Assembly: GCA_021816695.1 (NCBI GenBank)
Contig: JAKAXE010000008.1
Location: 1-52,275 of the forward strand
Direction: 5' to 3'
DNA from: a bacterium
Lineage (GTDB): Bacteria; Chloroflexota; Dormibacteria; Aeolococcales; Bog-877
Length of the DNA: 52,275 bases
The notes under the pieces were generated by a model. That model ran no database searches, was not told the origin of the DNA, and was given only the letters and a program-made list of their open reading frames with translations. A program made the translations under genes and the position numbers. Shown here piece by piece: positions 1 through 7,854 of the stretch. Positions within the stretch are counted from its first letter, which is position 1. Every line of letters begins with the position of its first letter.

Positions 1-1
1 C

Positions 2-2041
2 TACGAGGACCCGGCGTCACTGGCCCGGGTCGGCTGGGTGGTGCTGGACGAGGTCCACTACATAGACGAGTTCCCCCGGGGCACGGTCTGGGAGGAGGTC
101 ATCGTCCAGGTGCCCCCTCACGTCCGGTTCATCGGGCTGTCGGCCACCATCACCAACGTGGACGACGTGGCGGCCTGGATGGAGGAACGCCGAGGGCCCA
201 CCGCGGTCGTGCTCAGGACCCAGAGGCCGGTGGAGCTGGTTACCTGGTTGGGGGTCGGCAACCGGCTGCTCCCCCTCTTGGGTCCGGACGGCAAGCTGGA
301 CCGCAGGACCCTGGAGGCGGCCGAACGCGAGGCCGAGGGAGACCGGCGGTTCGGCGGCAACCGGGTGGTGCTGGCGGCGGAAAACGACCTCCTGGCGATC
401 CTCCGGGAGCTGGCCGCCCAGCGGATGCTCCCGGCCATCTACTTCATCTTCTCCCGCAGGGGATGCCAGGAGGCGCTCTCCCGCTGCGCGACCCACGGCC
501 TGGACCTCAACTCCCTGGAGGAGAAATTCCTGGTCGACGACCTGCTGGCGGACCGGCTGAGCGCGGTGGATGACCCGGAGGAGGCGGCGGTCTACAGCTC
601 CTCGCTCAACATGAACATGCTCCGGGCGGGGATCGCTGTCCACCATGCCGGCCTTCTGCCGTATGTCAAGGAGACCGTGGAGCTGCTGTTCCAGCACGGC
701 CTCATCAAGGTGGTGTTCGCCACCGAGACGCTGGCGCTCGGCCTCAACATGCCAGCTCGGGCCTGCGTCATCTCCACCTTCACCAAGTTCGACGGCCAGG
801 GCTTCAGTCCGCTGCGCTCCGGGCAGCTCACGCAGCTCCTGGGACGGGCCGGGCGCCGGGGGATCGACGAGATCGGGCACGGGGTCATCCTCAGGGACCC
901 CGAGGTGGACCTGGGCGTGATCTGCGAGACCCTGCTGGGCAACGACATGGCCGTCGAGTCCAAGTTCGCCCCCACCTACAACATGACCCTGAACCTGCTC
1001 CGGAGGCGGAGCCCCGAGGAGGCGGAGGAGCTGCTGGAGCAGTCCTTCGGACAGTTCCAGCGCCTCAGGGCCCTGGAGAATGTCGCCCAGCGCCGACCCA
1101 ACCTGGAGGCCCGCCTCGAGGACCTGCGGCAAAGCCGGTTCCGACATCCCCGGGTGGCCTGTGACGAGCGCACCCTGAGCCGCTACCTGAGCGCTGAGCG
1201 GCAGGCAGCCTCGGCCCGGGCCGAGGCCCGCCTGCTGCGCCGACAGCACTTCCGTGACCGGCGTGAGGGGCGGTACGGCCGGGACGCACGGGACCCCGGC
1301 GGGCAGCTTGAGCGGGCCCGCCGCCAGCTGCGGGAGCAGGAGCACCGGATGAGCGCCCTCCCCTGCCGCGGCTGTCCCTTCCTTCCCGCCCACCGGGCGG
1401 CCCGCGAAGAGACCGGGGAGCTGACGGCCGCCATCTCGGGCGCGGAGGAGACAGCCGCCTCGCGGCGTGACGAATACCGGAGGCAGTTCCGCGCCTACCG
1501 TGAGGTGCTGGAGGAGACCGGCTTCCTGAAGGGGGACCACCCTACCCGGATGGGGCTTCTGGCGGCCGCCGTGTACGGCGAGAACACCCTTCTGGTCGCC
1601 CAGGCCGTCGCCGAGGGGTGGTGGACCGGCCTCTCCACCCCCGAGCTGTGTGGCGCTTTGGTGATGCTGGCCGGGGAGGACCGCAACCCGGACCGCGCGC
1701 CCCCACGCCGGCGCCTCCCCACCCGGCGGCTGGAGGAGATCGCTCGGCGGCTGTCCAAGGCGCAGGCGGAGCTGGCCCGACTGGAGGCGAGATGGCAGAT
1801 CCGGGAGTGCCGCCCCCCTTCCCTGGATCATGTGGGCTACGTGTACGAGTGGAGCCGGGGTGTCGCCCTGACCGCCCTCCAGCCGCCGCCGGGTGTGGAC
1901 CCCGGGGACGCCCTGCGCGCCACCAAGGCCTGCTTCACCCTGACCCGGCAGCTGGAGGGAGCGCTGGAGGGCTGGGACCTCCATGCCGACGTGCGGCAGG
2001 CACGGCAAAGCCTGGAACGCGATCTGGTCAGGCGGGTGTGA
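2..2041 (+). CDS. Ski2/HelY-like DEAD-box RNA helicase (5' partial)
   Basis: The frame is open from base 2, so the start, Walker A motif and first RecA domain lie outside the window; the track start at 38 is internal. What remains begins at the Walker B box (VVLDEVHYID), then the SAT motif (LSATITN), an accessible second RecA domain (AVHHAGLLPYVKE, FATETLALGLNMP) and motif VI (QLLGRAGRRGID). A long C-terminal part with a basic coiled region and a CRGC pair follows, as in the HelY/Mtr4 group. The family unwinds structured RNA using ATP. The next gene starts 54 bases later on the same strand. Family assignment is firm; the exact substrate is unknown. Confidence 0.9.
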   Translation, partial: YEDPASLARVGWVVLDEVHYIDEFPRGTVWEEVIVQVPPHVRFIGLSATITNVDDVAAWMEERRGPTAVVLRTQRPVELVTWLGVGNRLLPLLGPDGKLDRRTLEAAEREAEGDRRFGGNRVVLAAENDLLAILRELAAQRMLPAIYFIFSRRGCQEALSRCATHGLDLNSLEEKFLVDDLLADRLSAVDDPEEAAVYSSSLNMNMLRAGIAVHHAGLLPYVKETVELLFQHGLIKVVFATETLALGLNMPARACVISTFTKFDGQGFSPLRSGQLTQLLGRAGRRGIDEIGHGVILRDPEVDLGVICETLLGNDMAVESKFAPTYNMTLNLLRRRSPEEAEELLEQSFGQFQRLRALENVAQRRPNLEARLEDLRQSRFRHPRVACDERTLSRYLSAERQAASARAEARLLRRQHFRDRREGRYGRDARDPGGQLERARRQLREQEHRMSALPCRGCPFLPAHRAAREETGELTAAISGAEETAASRRDEYRRQFRAYREVLEETGFLKGDHPTRMGLLAAAVYGENTLLVAQAVAEGWWTGLSTPELCGALVMLAGEDRNPDRAPPRRRLPTRRLEEIARRLSKAQAELARLEARWQIRECRPPSLDHVGYVYEWSRGVALTALQPPPGVDPGDALRATKACFTLTRQLEGALEGWDLHADVRQARQSLERDLVRRV

Positions 2042-2095
2042 TCGTGCCGGCCTTCCGCTACGATCTCGACATCCGAGCGTTGAGGTGGGGGGATA

Positions 2096-2878
2096 GTGGT
2101 GCCTGAGGAGCGGATGGTGGGGTACCGGACGGCGGGTCATGTGGCGATGGTCACGCTGGATTCGCCTCAGAACCGCAACGCCCTTTCCAGCTCGCTCTTG
2201 CGCCAGCTCCGGACGGCGCTGCAGCGGGCCGCTGAGGACCCCCTGGTCCGGGTCGTGGTCCTCGGGCACACGGGGACCACCTTCTGTGCCGGGGCGGACC
2301 TCAGAGAGCAGGAGGAGGCCCGAGCCCGCACCGGCAGAAGTCCCGGGGCTGGAGCCCTGGCGCCCATCCTGGTGGCGATCCTCGACTGTCCCAAGCCGGT
2401 GGTGGCCGAGGTCGCGGGGGCGGTCCGCGGCGGGGGCATGGGGCTGGTCGCGGCCTGTGACCTGGCCGTGGCCGCCGACCCCGCCACCTTCGCCTTCAGC
2501 GAGGTACGGGTGGGGGTGGCCCCGGCCGTGATCGCCCACGTGGTGCTGGCCAGGATGACCCCCGCCTGGTCTGCGGAGCTGTTCCTGACCGGCCGTACCT
2601 TCAGCGCAGCGGAGGCTCTCAGCGCCGGCCTGGTGAATCGGGTGGTCCCGGCGGGCGAGCTTTCCGCCGAGGTGGCGAGGCTGGTCTCGGACCTGGTGGC
2701 CGGCGCCCCCGGGGCGCAGGCCGAGGTGAAGCGGCTCCTGGCCCGAGTGCCCAGGCTGGAACGCAGCCAGGCTCTGGAGGAGATGGTGGCCCTCTCAGAG
2801 CGCCTGTTCTCTGCCGAGGAGGCGCGCGAGGGGATCTCCGCCTTCAGGGAGCGGCGCCCTCCTTCCTGGTCAGGCTGA
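2096..2878 (+). CDS. Enoyl-CoA hydratase/isomerase family protein
   Basis: A 260-residue crotonase-fold protein of normal family length. It shows the oxyanion-hole segments (FCAGADLREQ and AGAVRGGGMGLVAACDLAVA) and a conserved Glu in FSEVRVGVAP. Such enzymes hydrate or isomerise enoyl-CoA thioesters in fatty-acid or amino-acid breakdown. The GTG start at 2096 has a purine-rich GAGGTGGGGGG just before it. No other beta-oxidation gene is adjacent, so the pathway cannot be named. Confidence 0.88.
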   Translation: MVPEERMVGYRTAGHVAMVTLDSPQNRNALSSSLLRQLRTALQRAAEDPLVRVVVLGHTGTTFCAGADLREQEEARARTGRSPGAGALAPILVAILDCPKPVVAEVAGAVRGGGMGLVAACDLAVAADPATFAFSEVRVGVAPAVIAHVVLARMTPAWSAELFLTGRTFSAAEALSAGLVNRVVPAGELSAEVARLVSDLVAGAPGAQAEVKRLLARVPRLERSQALEEMVALSERLFSAEEAREGISAFRERRPPSWSG

Positions 2879-2886
2879 GGCGAGTC

Positions 2887-3381
2887 TCAACCGCGCAGCA
2901 CCAGACGGTGTTGGTCGCTCGCCAGCACCGCCACGGCCAGGCCGAACACTCCCAGATCGCGGGCCACGATGTCGGTGACCCCGCCGGTGAGGGAGAGGGA
3001 GATGACGATCTCGAGCAGCGCGAGCGCGCTGAGTGCCGCGGCCAGCCGGGTGGCGACCCCCAGACACAGGGCCACGCCGAGCACTGAAAGGGCCCAGCCG
3101 TGGGCCAGGACCAGGCCGAGGGCCAGGTGGGAGGTCGAGGGTATGACCGGCACGTAGCCGGTCCAGAGGCTGGGCTGGATGAGCTCGTGGATCCCAAACC
3201 AGAGCAGCACCAAGCCCAGGGCCACCCTCGCCACCACGGGCGCCCAGGGCTGGATCCGGTCCATCGCCTGGCCCGTCGGATGCGAGCCGGAAGCCACGGC
3301 TACGGGGGCTGGGGCCACCGGGGCCGACGGTCGCTCGGCGGCCCGGAGGGCGGCTCTAGCCATCCGGTTGCGGCGCGGCAC
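2887..3381 (-). CDS. DoxX-like integral membrane protein
   Basis: A 164-residue protein with about four hydrophobic helices from residue 46 on (for example VVARVALGLVLLWFGIHELI and LALGLVLAHGWALSVLGVAL), the layout of DoxX-like proteins. The Pro/Ala-rich first 40 residues look cytosolic. GTG at 3381 is the track start, and an in-frame ATG 18 bases further in is also possible. It begins 2 bases after the stop of the secreted-protein gene, so the two are probably cotranscribed. DoxX members are linked to redox or membrane functions, but nothing here identifies a substrate. Confidence 0.65.
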   Translation of the reverse strand: MPRRNRMARAALRAAERPSAPVAPAPVAVASGSHPTGQAMDRIQPWAPVVARVALGLVLLWFGIHELIQPSLWTGYVPVIPSTSHLALGLVLAHGWALSVLGVALCLGVATRLAAALSALALLEIVISLSLTGGVTDIVARDLGVFGLAVAVLASDQHRLVLRG

Positions 3382-3383
3382 CG

Positions 3384-3941
3384 TCAGCCGACCACGTGGC
3401 CGGAGGCGTCGGTCACCACCAGACCGTCGTCGCCGTAGTTGTACTCGGTGTTCTGGGCGTCGTCCCCGAAGCTGGCCTCGACGAAGTACACATGGTCGGA
3501 GGCGGGGTAGGTGTTGGTGATGGGAGCCTGGCTTCCGCCCAGGACGTTCAGGGTGAACACGATCGAGCTGCCCTCACTCTTCACCTTGTAGGAGAAGCCC
3601 GAGAGCGCCAGCCGGGCGGTCTGGCTCGGCGTCCCCGGGTAGAGCTGGTAGGTGTACGAGGCGTAGGAGGTGGAGGAGAGGAGTGGCCCGGGAGTGCCGG
3701 AGGCGGTGGGCTGAGCGCTCGGGCTGCTGCTGGGGCTGGCCCCCGGTGACGGCTGGGAGGATGGCGTGGGGGTGGTCGTGGGGGTGGTCGCGGCCGCCAG
3801 CGGCTTGCTCCCAGTGAGCGGCGCCACCCCGAGGCTGCCCGGACTGGAGTAGCCGTGCACCGCCAGGGCCGCGGCCGCCACCGCCGCCAGGGAGAGCGCG
3901 GCCGCCCCCCGTCTGCCGATCTCCTCGCCACCTATGCGCAT
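3384..3941 (-). CDS. Secreted or membrane-anchored protein with Pro/Ser/Thr-rich linker
   Basis: A 185-residue protein not assigned to a family. A hydrophobic segment near residues 12-30 (AAALSLAAVAAAALAVHGY) acts as signal peptide or anchor. It is followed by a Thr/Pro/Ser-rich linker of about 50 residues (TPTTTPTPSSQPSPG) and a C-terminal domain of about 100 residues rich in Tyr, Ser and beta-strand patterns, ending YNYGDDGLVVTDASGHVVG. GAGGTG lies 8-9 bases before the ATG. It is first in a two-gene unit with the DoxX-like protein. The C-terminal part resembles a small extracellular Ig-like or DUF4352-type fold, but this is only an impression. Confidence 0.6.
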   Translation of the reverse strand: MRIGGEEIGRRGAAALSLAAVAAAALAVHGYSSPGSLGVAPLTGSKPLAAATTPTTTPTPSSQPSPGASPSSSPSAQPTASGTPGPLLSSTSYASYTYQLYPGTPSQTARLALSGFSYKVKSEGSSIVFTLNVLGGSQAPITNTYPASDHVYFVEASFGDDAQNTEYNYGDDGLVVTDASGHVVG

Positions 3942-4030
3942 GCTTCGATCACCTCAGATGCTCCCCGCGCCTCAGAGATTAACCAAATCCGCCCCCCCGG
4001 GTGGTCAAACCACCTCGAACAGCGGTCCTC

Positions 4031-5239
4031 TCAGGAGTTGACCTCCACCAGCGCCAGGTGATGGTGCTGCTGCAGGTAGGCCCGCACCGCCAGCAGCGCC
4101 GCGGCCCCCTCTCCCACCGCCGAAGCGAGCTGCTTGGTGGAGCCGGCACGAACGTCCCCGGCCGCGTAGACGCCGGGCATGGACGTGCGGTAGGCCAGAT
4201 CGGTGCTGACGAACCCCCAGCGGTCAAGCTCCACCACCCCACGCAGAACCTCGGAGTTGGGGGTGAGGCCGACGAATACGAAGACCGCGGCCGGGTGCCA
4301 CAGGTACTCCTCGCCGGTCTCGGAGTTCCGGGCGAGGACCTCCTCCACCCGGGTCTTTCCCCGGATCTCGGTCAGCTGGGTGGAGGTGTGGACCTCGAAC
4401 CGGGGGTCCGAGGCCACCTTGTCCTGCAGGAGCCTCGAGGCGCTGAGCTGGCCCTGGTTCTGCACCAGCCGGATCCGGCGCGCGAACTTGGCCAGGAACA
4501 GGCCCTCCTCCAGGGCCGCATTGCCGCCTCCCACCACCAGGATCTCCTCGGACCCCCGGTAGAAGGGGCCGTCGCAGGTGGAGCAGAAATGCACCCCCGC
4601 GCCCAGGAGTTGGTCCTCGCCGGGGATCCCCAGCCGGCGGTAGGTGGAGCCGGTGGCGAAGAGCACGGCGTGGGCACCCAGCAGCTGCCCCCCCGCCAGC
4701 GCCACCTGGAGGTCCTCACCGGAGGGCTCGATCGTGGCCACCCGGGCCCCGGCCACCAGCTCCACCTCGTAGCGACGGGCCTGCGCCACGAAGCGCTCCA
4801 TCAGTTCCGCACCGCCAACCCCGTCGGGGAACCCGGGATAGTTGTCGATGCGCTCGGTTACGCCGGCGTTGCCGCCCAGACCGCCGGAGTCTATGACCAC
4901 CGCCGAGATCCCCTCCCGGGCGGCGTAGATGGAGGCGGCCAGACCGGCCGGCCCCCCGCCCACGATGACCAGGTCATAGGCCCTGCGGCTGGCCTCCACC
5001 TGGATCTTGAGCTTGCGAGCCAGCTCCTCGTCGCTGGGCTCAAGCAGATGAGAGCCGTCGGGAAAGACGATGGTGGGAATGGTCCGACCGCCCCCCTGGA
5101 GCCTCTCCACGAACTCCAGGCCCTGCGGGTCCTGGTCGATGTCAACCCACCCGTACTCGATGCGGTGGGAGCTGAGGAAGGCCTTGCTGCGCTGGCAGTC
5201 CGGGCACCAGGGAGCGCCGTAAACAGTGATCTGGTCCAT
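4031..5239 (-). CDS. Thioredoxin reductase with N-terminal glutaredoxin-like domain
   Basis: A 402-residue fusion. Residues 1-80 are a glutaredoxin-like domain with an active-site CPDC (Cys12, Cys15) and a TIPTIVFPDG cis-Pro segment. Residues 87-395 are a low-molecular-weight thioredoxin reductase: FAD-binding GGGPAGL near 94-100, redox-active CSTC (Cys219, Cys222), NADPH-binding VVGGGNAALE, and a C-terminal GDVRAGSTKQLASAVGEG FAD motif. The enzyme should pass electrons from NADPH through FAD to its disulfide; the fused domain may be the internal acceptor. No separate thioredoxin gene is adjacent. It is divergent from the MarR gene across 60 bases. Confidence 0.92.
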   Translation of the reverse strand: MDQITVYGAPWCPDCQRSKAFLSSHRIEYGWVDIDQDPQGLEFVERLQGGGRTIPTIVFPDGSHLLEPSDEELARKLKIQVEASRRAYDLVIVGGGPAGLAASIYAAREGISAVVIDSGGLGGNAGVTERIDNYPGFPDGVGGAELMERFVAQARRYEVELVAGARVATIEPSGEDLQVALAGGQLLGAHAVLFATGSTYRRLGIPGEDQLLGAGVHFCSTCDGPFYRGSEEILVVGGGNAALEEGLFLAKFARRIRLVQNQGQLSASRLLQDKVASDPRFEVHTSTQLTEIRGKTRVEEVLARNSETGEEYLWHPAAVFVFVGLTPNSEVLRGVVELDRWGFVSTDLAYRTSMPGVYAAGDVRAGSTKQLASAVGEGAAALLAVRAYLQQHHHLALVEVNS

Positions 5240-5285
5240 CGGTGAAGTCTCTCACAGCGCGAGGCTTTCCGGCCAACCGGGACCG

Positions 5286-5291
5286 TACACT
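5286..5291 (+). promoter_or_regulatory. Candidate -10 box of the MarR gene
   Basis: TACACT lies 8 bases before the ATG, with no Shine-Dalgarno between, implying a leaderless or near-leaderless transcript. No good -35 box is visible. Binding of MarR in this 60-base divergent region could control both directions. Confidence 0.4.
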
Positions 5292-5299
5292 GGGGTCGC

Positions 5300-5833
5300 A
5301 TGGCCAGCGAATTCGCCCCCGCGACCGAGGACCGAGAGCTCCTGGAGATGGCGGTCCTGCGGGCAGTGCGGAGCCTGTCCGAGGCCATGCCCCAGCACAC
5401 CGTGGCCGCCGCCCACCACCTGGGGATGTCAGCCAGTGAGGTCCGCGCCCTCAATGTGGCGAGCAGCCACCGGGGCCTGACGGCCGGAGAGCTGGGAGCG
5501 GCACTGGGAGTCACCAGCGGGGGGATCACCGGGATCGTGGACCGGCTGGAGCGGGTCGGCCACCTGCGCCGAGAGCCGGACCGCGGGGATCGCCGGCGGG
5601 TGAAGGTCGAGGTGACCGAGGAAGCCGGACAGGTGGCTCGGGAGATGCTCTCGGGCCTCAACCGGGAGATTCGTCTTCTCCTCCAGGACCGGACCCCGGC
5701 GGAGCTCGTGCTCCTCGAGGACTTCCTGGTCCAGTTGGCGGCGGCCGTCCGCCGGGGTGCCCGGGAGCTGGCGGCCGCCCCACCGCGCTCCCGGACGCCC
5801 ACGCCGACCTCCGGCCCCGCCTCCCGGCGCTGA
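5300..5833 (+). CDS. MarR-family transcriptional regulator
   Basis: A 177-residue winged-helix protein. The DNA-binding part is residues 60-105: LTAGELGAALGVTSGGITGIVDRLERVGHLRREPDRGDRR, with the typical Asp-Arg-Arg wing. Flanking helices would form the dimer interface, and a Pro/Arg-rich tail ends the protein. The family usually represses its own gene and neighbours and is released by phenolics or oxidants. Being divergent from the thioredoxin reductase fusion suggests a redox role, which is inference. Confidence 0.85.
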   Translation: MASEFAPATEDRELLEMAVLRAVRSLSEAMPQHTVAAAHHLGMSASEVRALNVASSHRGLTAGELGAALGVTSGGITGIVDRLERVGHLRREPDRGDRRRVKVEVTEEAGQVAREMLSGLNREIRLLLQDRTPAELVLLEDFLVQLAAAVRRGARELAAAPPRSRTPTPTSGPASRR

Positions 5834-6027
5834 CCTCGGATTCCCTGCCCGCCCCGAGAACCGCGGAGCTCTCGACGTCCCGGGGCAACCTCCACCGCTA
5901 GCTCCCCCAGCACTCACCCGCCCGGTGAGCGTACGGTCCTGGGATCGGGCGGTCAGGAGAAGTGGCACCGCTGGAGCCGCCGGCTGCGGGTCAGAGTCAC
6001 CGGGACTCGGGACGACAGTGCGGGCGC

Positions 6028-6063
6028 TTGACATTTACCGCATAGTTATATAACCTGGCGGTT
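6028..6063 (+). promoter_or_regulatory. ArsR-gene promoter with nested dyad operator
   Basis: A -35 TTGACA (6028-6033) and a -10 TATAAC (6049-6054) are separated by 15 bases. Around the -10 lies a dyad centred at 6049.5: a perfect inner palindrome GTTATATAAC (6045-6054) and outer arms ACCGC (6037-6041) and GCGGT (6058-6062) on the same centre. The ATG follows at 6064, so transcription would start at or next to it. The dyad occludes the promoter, as expected for autorepression by the downstream ArsR protein. Confidence 0.75.
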
Positions 6064-6420
6064 ATGTCCATTGAGGACCCGGTGAGCCGCACCTTCGCCG
6101 CGCTGGCCGACCCCACCCGGCGGTCGATCCTCGAACGGCTCGCCGGCGGCGAGTTGGGGGTCGTGGAACTCGCTCGGGGAACGGCCCTGACCCAGCCGGC
6201 CATCACCAAGCACCTCAGGGTGCTGGAGCAGGCAGGGCTGGTGAGCCGATCTCGGGCGGGGCAGCGGCGCCCTGCCCGACTCCGTACAGACGGCCTGGCC
6301 GCGGCGGATGCCTGGATGCAGCGCGCCCGGGAGGAGTGGACGGCTCGCCTGGACCGGCTCGAATCGCATCTCGCCAACTGGAACAGTCCACCTCACGCGG
6401 AGGAAGACCCCGATGCCTGA
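6064..6420 (+). CDS. ArsR-family winged-helix repressor
   Basis: A 118-residue regulator of the kind usually found beside SRPBCC (AHSA1) genes. It starts FAALADPTRRSILERLAGGE and has the recognition helix ALTQPAITKHLRVLEQAGLV and a short wing. No metal-binding CxC motif is seen, so it is not an evident metal sensor. It heads a three-gene unit; its stop overlaps the start of the SRPBCC gene. The start is supported by a consensus promoter that ends just before the ATG. Confidence 0.9.
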   Translation: MSIEDPVSRTFAALADPTRRSILERLAGGELGVVELARGTALTQPAITKHLRVLEQAGLVSRSRAGQRRPARLRTDGLAAADAWMQRAREEWTARLDRLESHLANWNSPPHAEEDPDA

Positions 6421-6931
6421 TCTTCATCTCCCCGCCGATCTTCGGCAGGCGCGCTCACGCCGGGAGCTGGTTGTCCGGCGCACCCTGAGGGCCAGCCCCG
6501 AGCGCGTGTTCGCAGCATTCATCGAACCGGAGCAGCTCCAGGAGTGGTGGTGGCCGAGCGGGTTCACCGCCCCCCGAGCCGAGGTCGACCTGCGTGTGGG
6601 CGGAACCTACCGGATCTACATGACCTGGCCGGAGTTCATCCCTGAGGAGTCCCAGTTCTCCCACTACATGGGCGGCGAGTACTACGAGATCGATCGGCCC
6701 CACCGGCTGGTGATGAGCGGCCGAGCGGTCAACGAGCAGCAGGGCGAGCTCTTCGCGACCCTGATCGAGCTGACCCTGGAAGAAGTCCCTGAGGGCACGC
6801 TGCTGACCATGCGCCAGACCTACTTCGACCCGATGCCTCCGAAGGCAGCTCTCGAGGGTGCCGAGCAGGGCTGGACGGAGCAGTTGGACAAGCTGGAGCG
6901 GCTGCTGGGAGCGGCGGGGGCCGACCGGTGA
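6413..6931 (+). CDS. SRPBCC / AHSA1-type domain protein
   Basis: A 172-residue protein starting at ATG 6413, with GGAGGAAG about 8 bases upstream; the track start at 6308 would run inside the ArsR gene in another frame and lacks support. The START-like fold is recognisable from RTLRASPERVFAAFIEPEQL, WWWPSGFTAP and the closing GWTEQLDKLERLL. These small helix-grip proteins bind hydrophobic ligands. Overlap with both neighbours (8 bases upstream, 4 bases GTGA downstream) indicates translational coupling. Confidence 0.9.
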   Translation: MPDLHLPADLRQARSRRELVVRRTLRASPERVFAAFIEPEQLQEWWWPSGFTAPRAEVDLRVGGTYRIYMTWPEFIPEESQFSHYMGGEYYEIDRPHRLVMSGRAVNEQQGELFATLIELTLEEVPEGTLLTMRQTYFDPMPPKAALEGAEQGWTEQLDKLERLLGAAGADR

Positions 6932-7809
6932 TCGCTTCCCAGACGCTGCGTATCCGGGGCGTCGACCTGGTGTACGACGTCCGCGGGCCGCTGCCCACGA
7001 GGGACGGAACGCCCCCCCTCCTGATGATCGGGCAGCCCATGGACGCCAGCGGCTTCGCTGCGCTGGCGTCGCACTTCCCCGACCGCACGGTGGTCACCTA
7101 CGATCCCCGCGGCATCGGCCGCAGCACGCGCTCGGACGGTCGGGTGGATCACGATCCGGTGGTCCAGGCGGAGGACCTGCACCAGCTGATCGCCGAACTG
7201 GGCTCCGGCCCGGTCGAGATGTTCGCCAGCAGCGGAGGCGCCGTAACCGCCCTGGCCCTGGTGGTGGCCCATCCGGAGGACCTCCGGGTGCTGGTGGCGC
7301 ATGAGCCGCCGATCCTGGGGGTGCTCCCCGACCGGGACGCCGCCGAGAGAGCGATGGGCCGGGTCCTGGCCGCCTATCAGGCGGGCGGACCAGGCGCGGG
7401 CATGGCGGCCTTCATCGCCATGACCTCGTGGCCTGGCGAATTCACTGAGGAATACTTCGCCAGGCCGCTGCCGGAGCCCGCGCAGTACGGGATGCCGGCC
7501 GAGGACTCAGGGGACCAGGACGACCCGCTACTCTCCGGGCGCTCAGCCGCCGTGACGGCCTACCTTCCTAACCTTGCCGCCCTGGAGGCCTCGCCCACCC
7601 GAATCGTCATCGCCGTGGGTGAGGAGTCGGCGGAGCTACTGACCGCGCGCTCGGCGGCCGTCATCGCCGCGCGCCTCCATCAAGTGCCGACCATCTTCCC
7701 CAGCCACCACGGCGGCTTCGTGGGCGGCGACCATCCCTTCGCCGGAAAGCCAGAGGCCTTTGCGCGGCGGCTCCGGGCCGTCCTCAGCTCGGGTGGATCG
7801 AACACGTAA
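6928..7809 (+). CDS. Alpha/beta hydrolase
   Basis: A 293-residue alpha/beta hydrolase. It has the oxyanion region MIGQPMDASGF, the strand-turn DPRGIGRSTRSDG, and a nucleophile elbow MFASSGGAVTAL in which the usual GxSxG is AxSxG. A late His in PSHHGGFVGGDHPF likely completes the triad. GTG at 6928 overlaps the previous stop as GTGA. It is the last gene of the ArsR operon and the only one with an obvious enzymatic activity. The substrate is unknown. Confidence 0.87.
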   Translation: MIASQTLRIRGVDLVYDVRGPLPTRDGTPPLLMIGQPMDASGFAALASHFPDRTVVTYDPRGIGRSTRSDGRVDHDPVVQAEDLHQLIAELGSGPVEMFASSGGAVTALALVVAHPEDLRVLVAHEPPILGVLPDRDAAERAMGRVLAAYQAGGPGAGMAAFIAMTSWPGEFTEEYFARPLPEPAQYGMPAEDSGDQDDPLLSGRSAAVTAYLPNLAALEASPTRIVIAVGEESAELLTARSAAVIAARLHQVPTIFPSHHGGFVGGDHPFAGKPEAFARRLRAVLSSGGSNT

Positions 7810-7854
7810 GTCCTCGCCTGCCCGCTGGCCGGAGGCGCCGTTCGGGACCAGAAG

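Noticed and set aside
17-2539. 840-residue minus-strand ORF opposite the helicase
   Set aside because: Low-complexity Pro/Gly/Arg composition typical of an antisense frame in GC-rich DNA; the plus strand has clear helicase motifs.
4001-5245. 414-residue plus-strand ORF opposite the thioredoxin reductase
   Set aside because: Shadow frame; the reductase on the minus strand is unambiguous.
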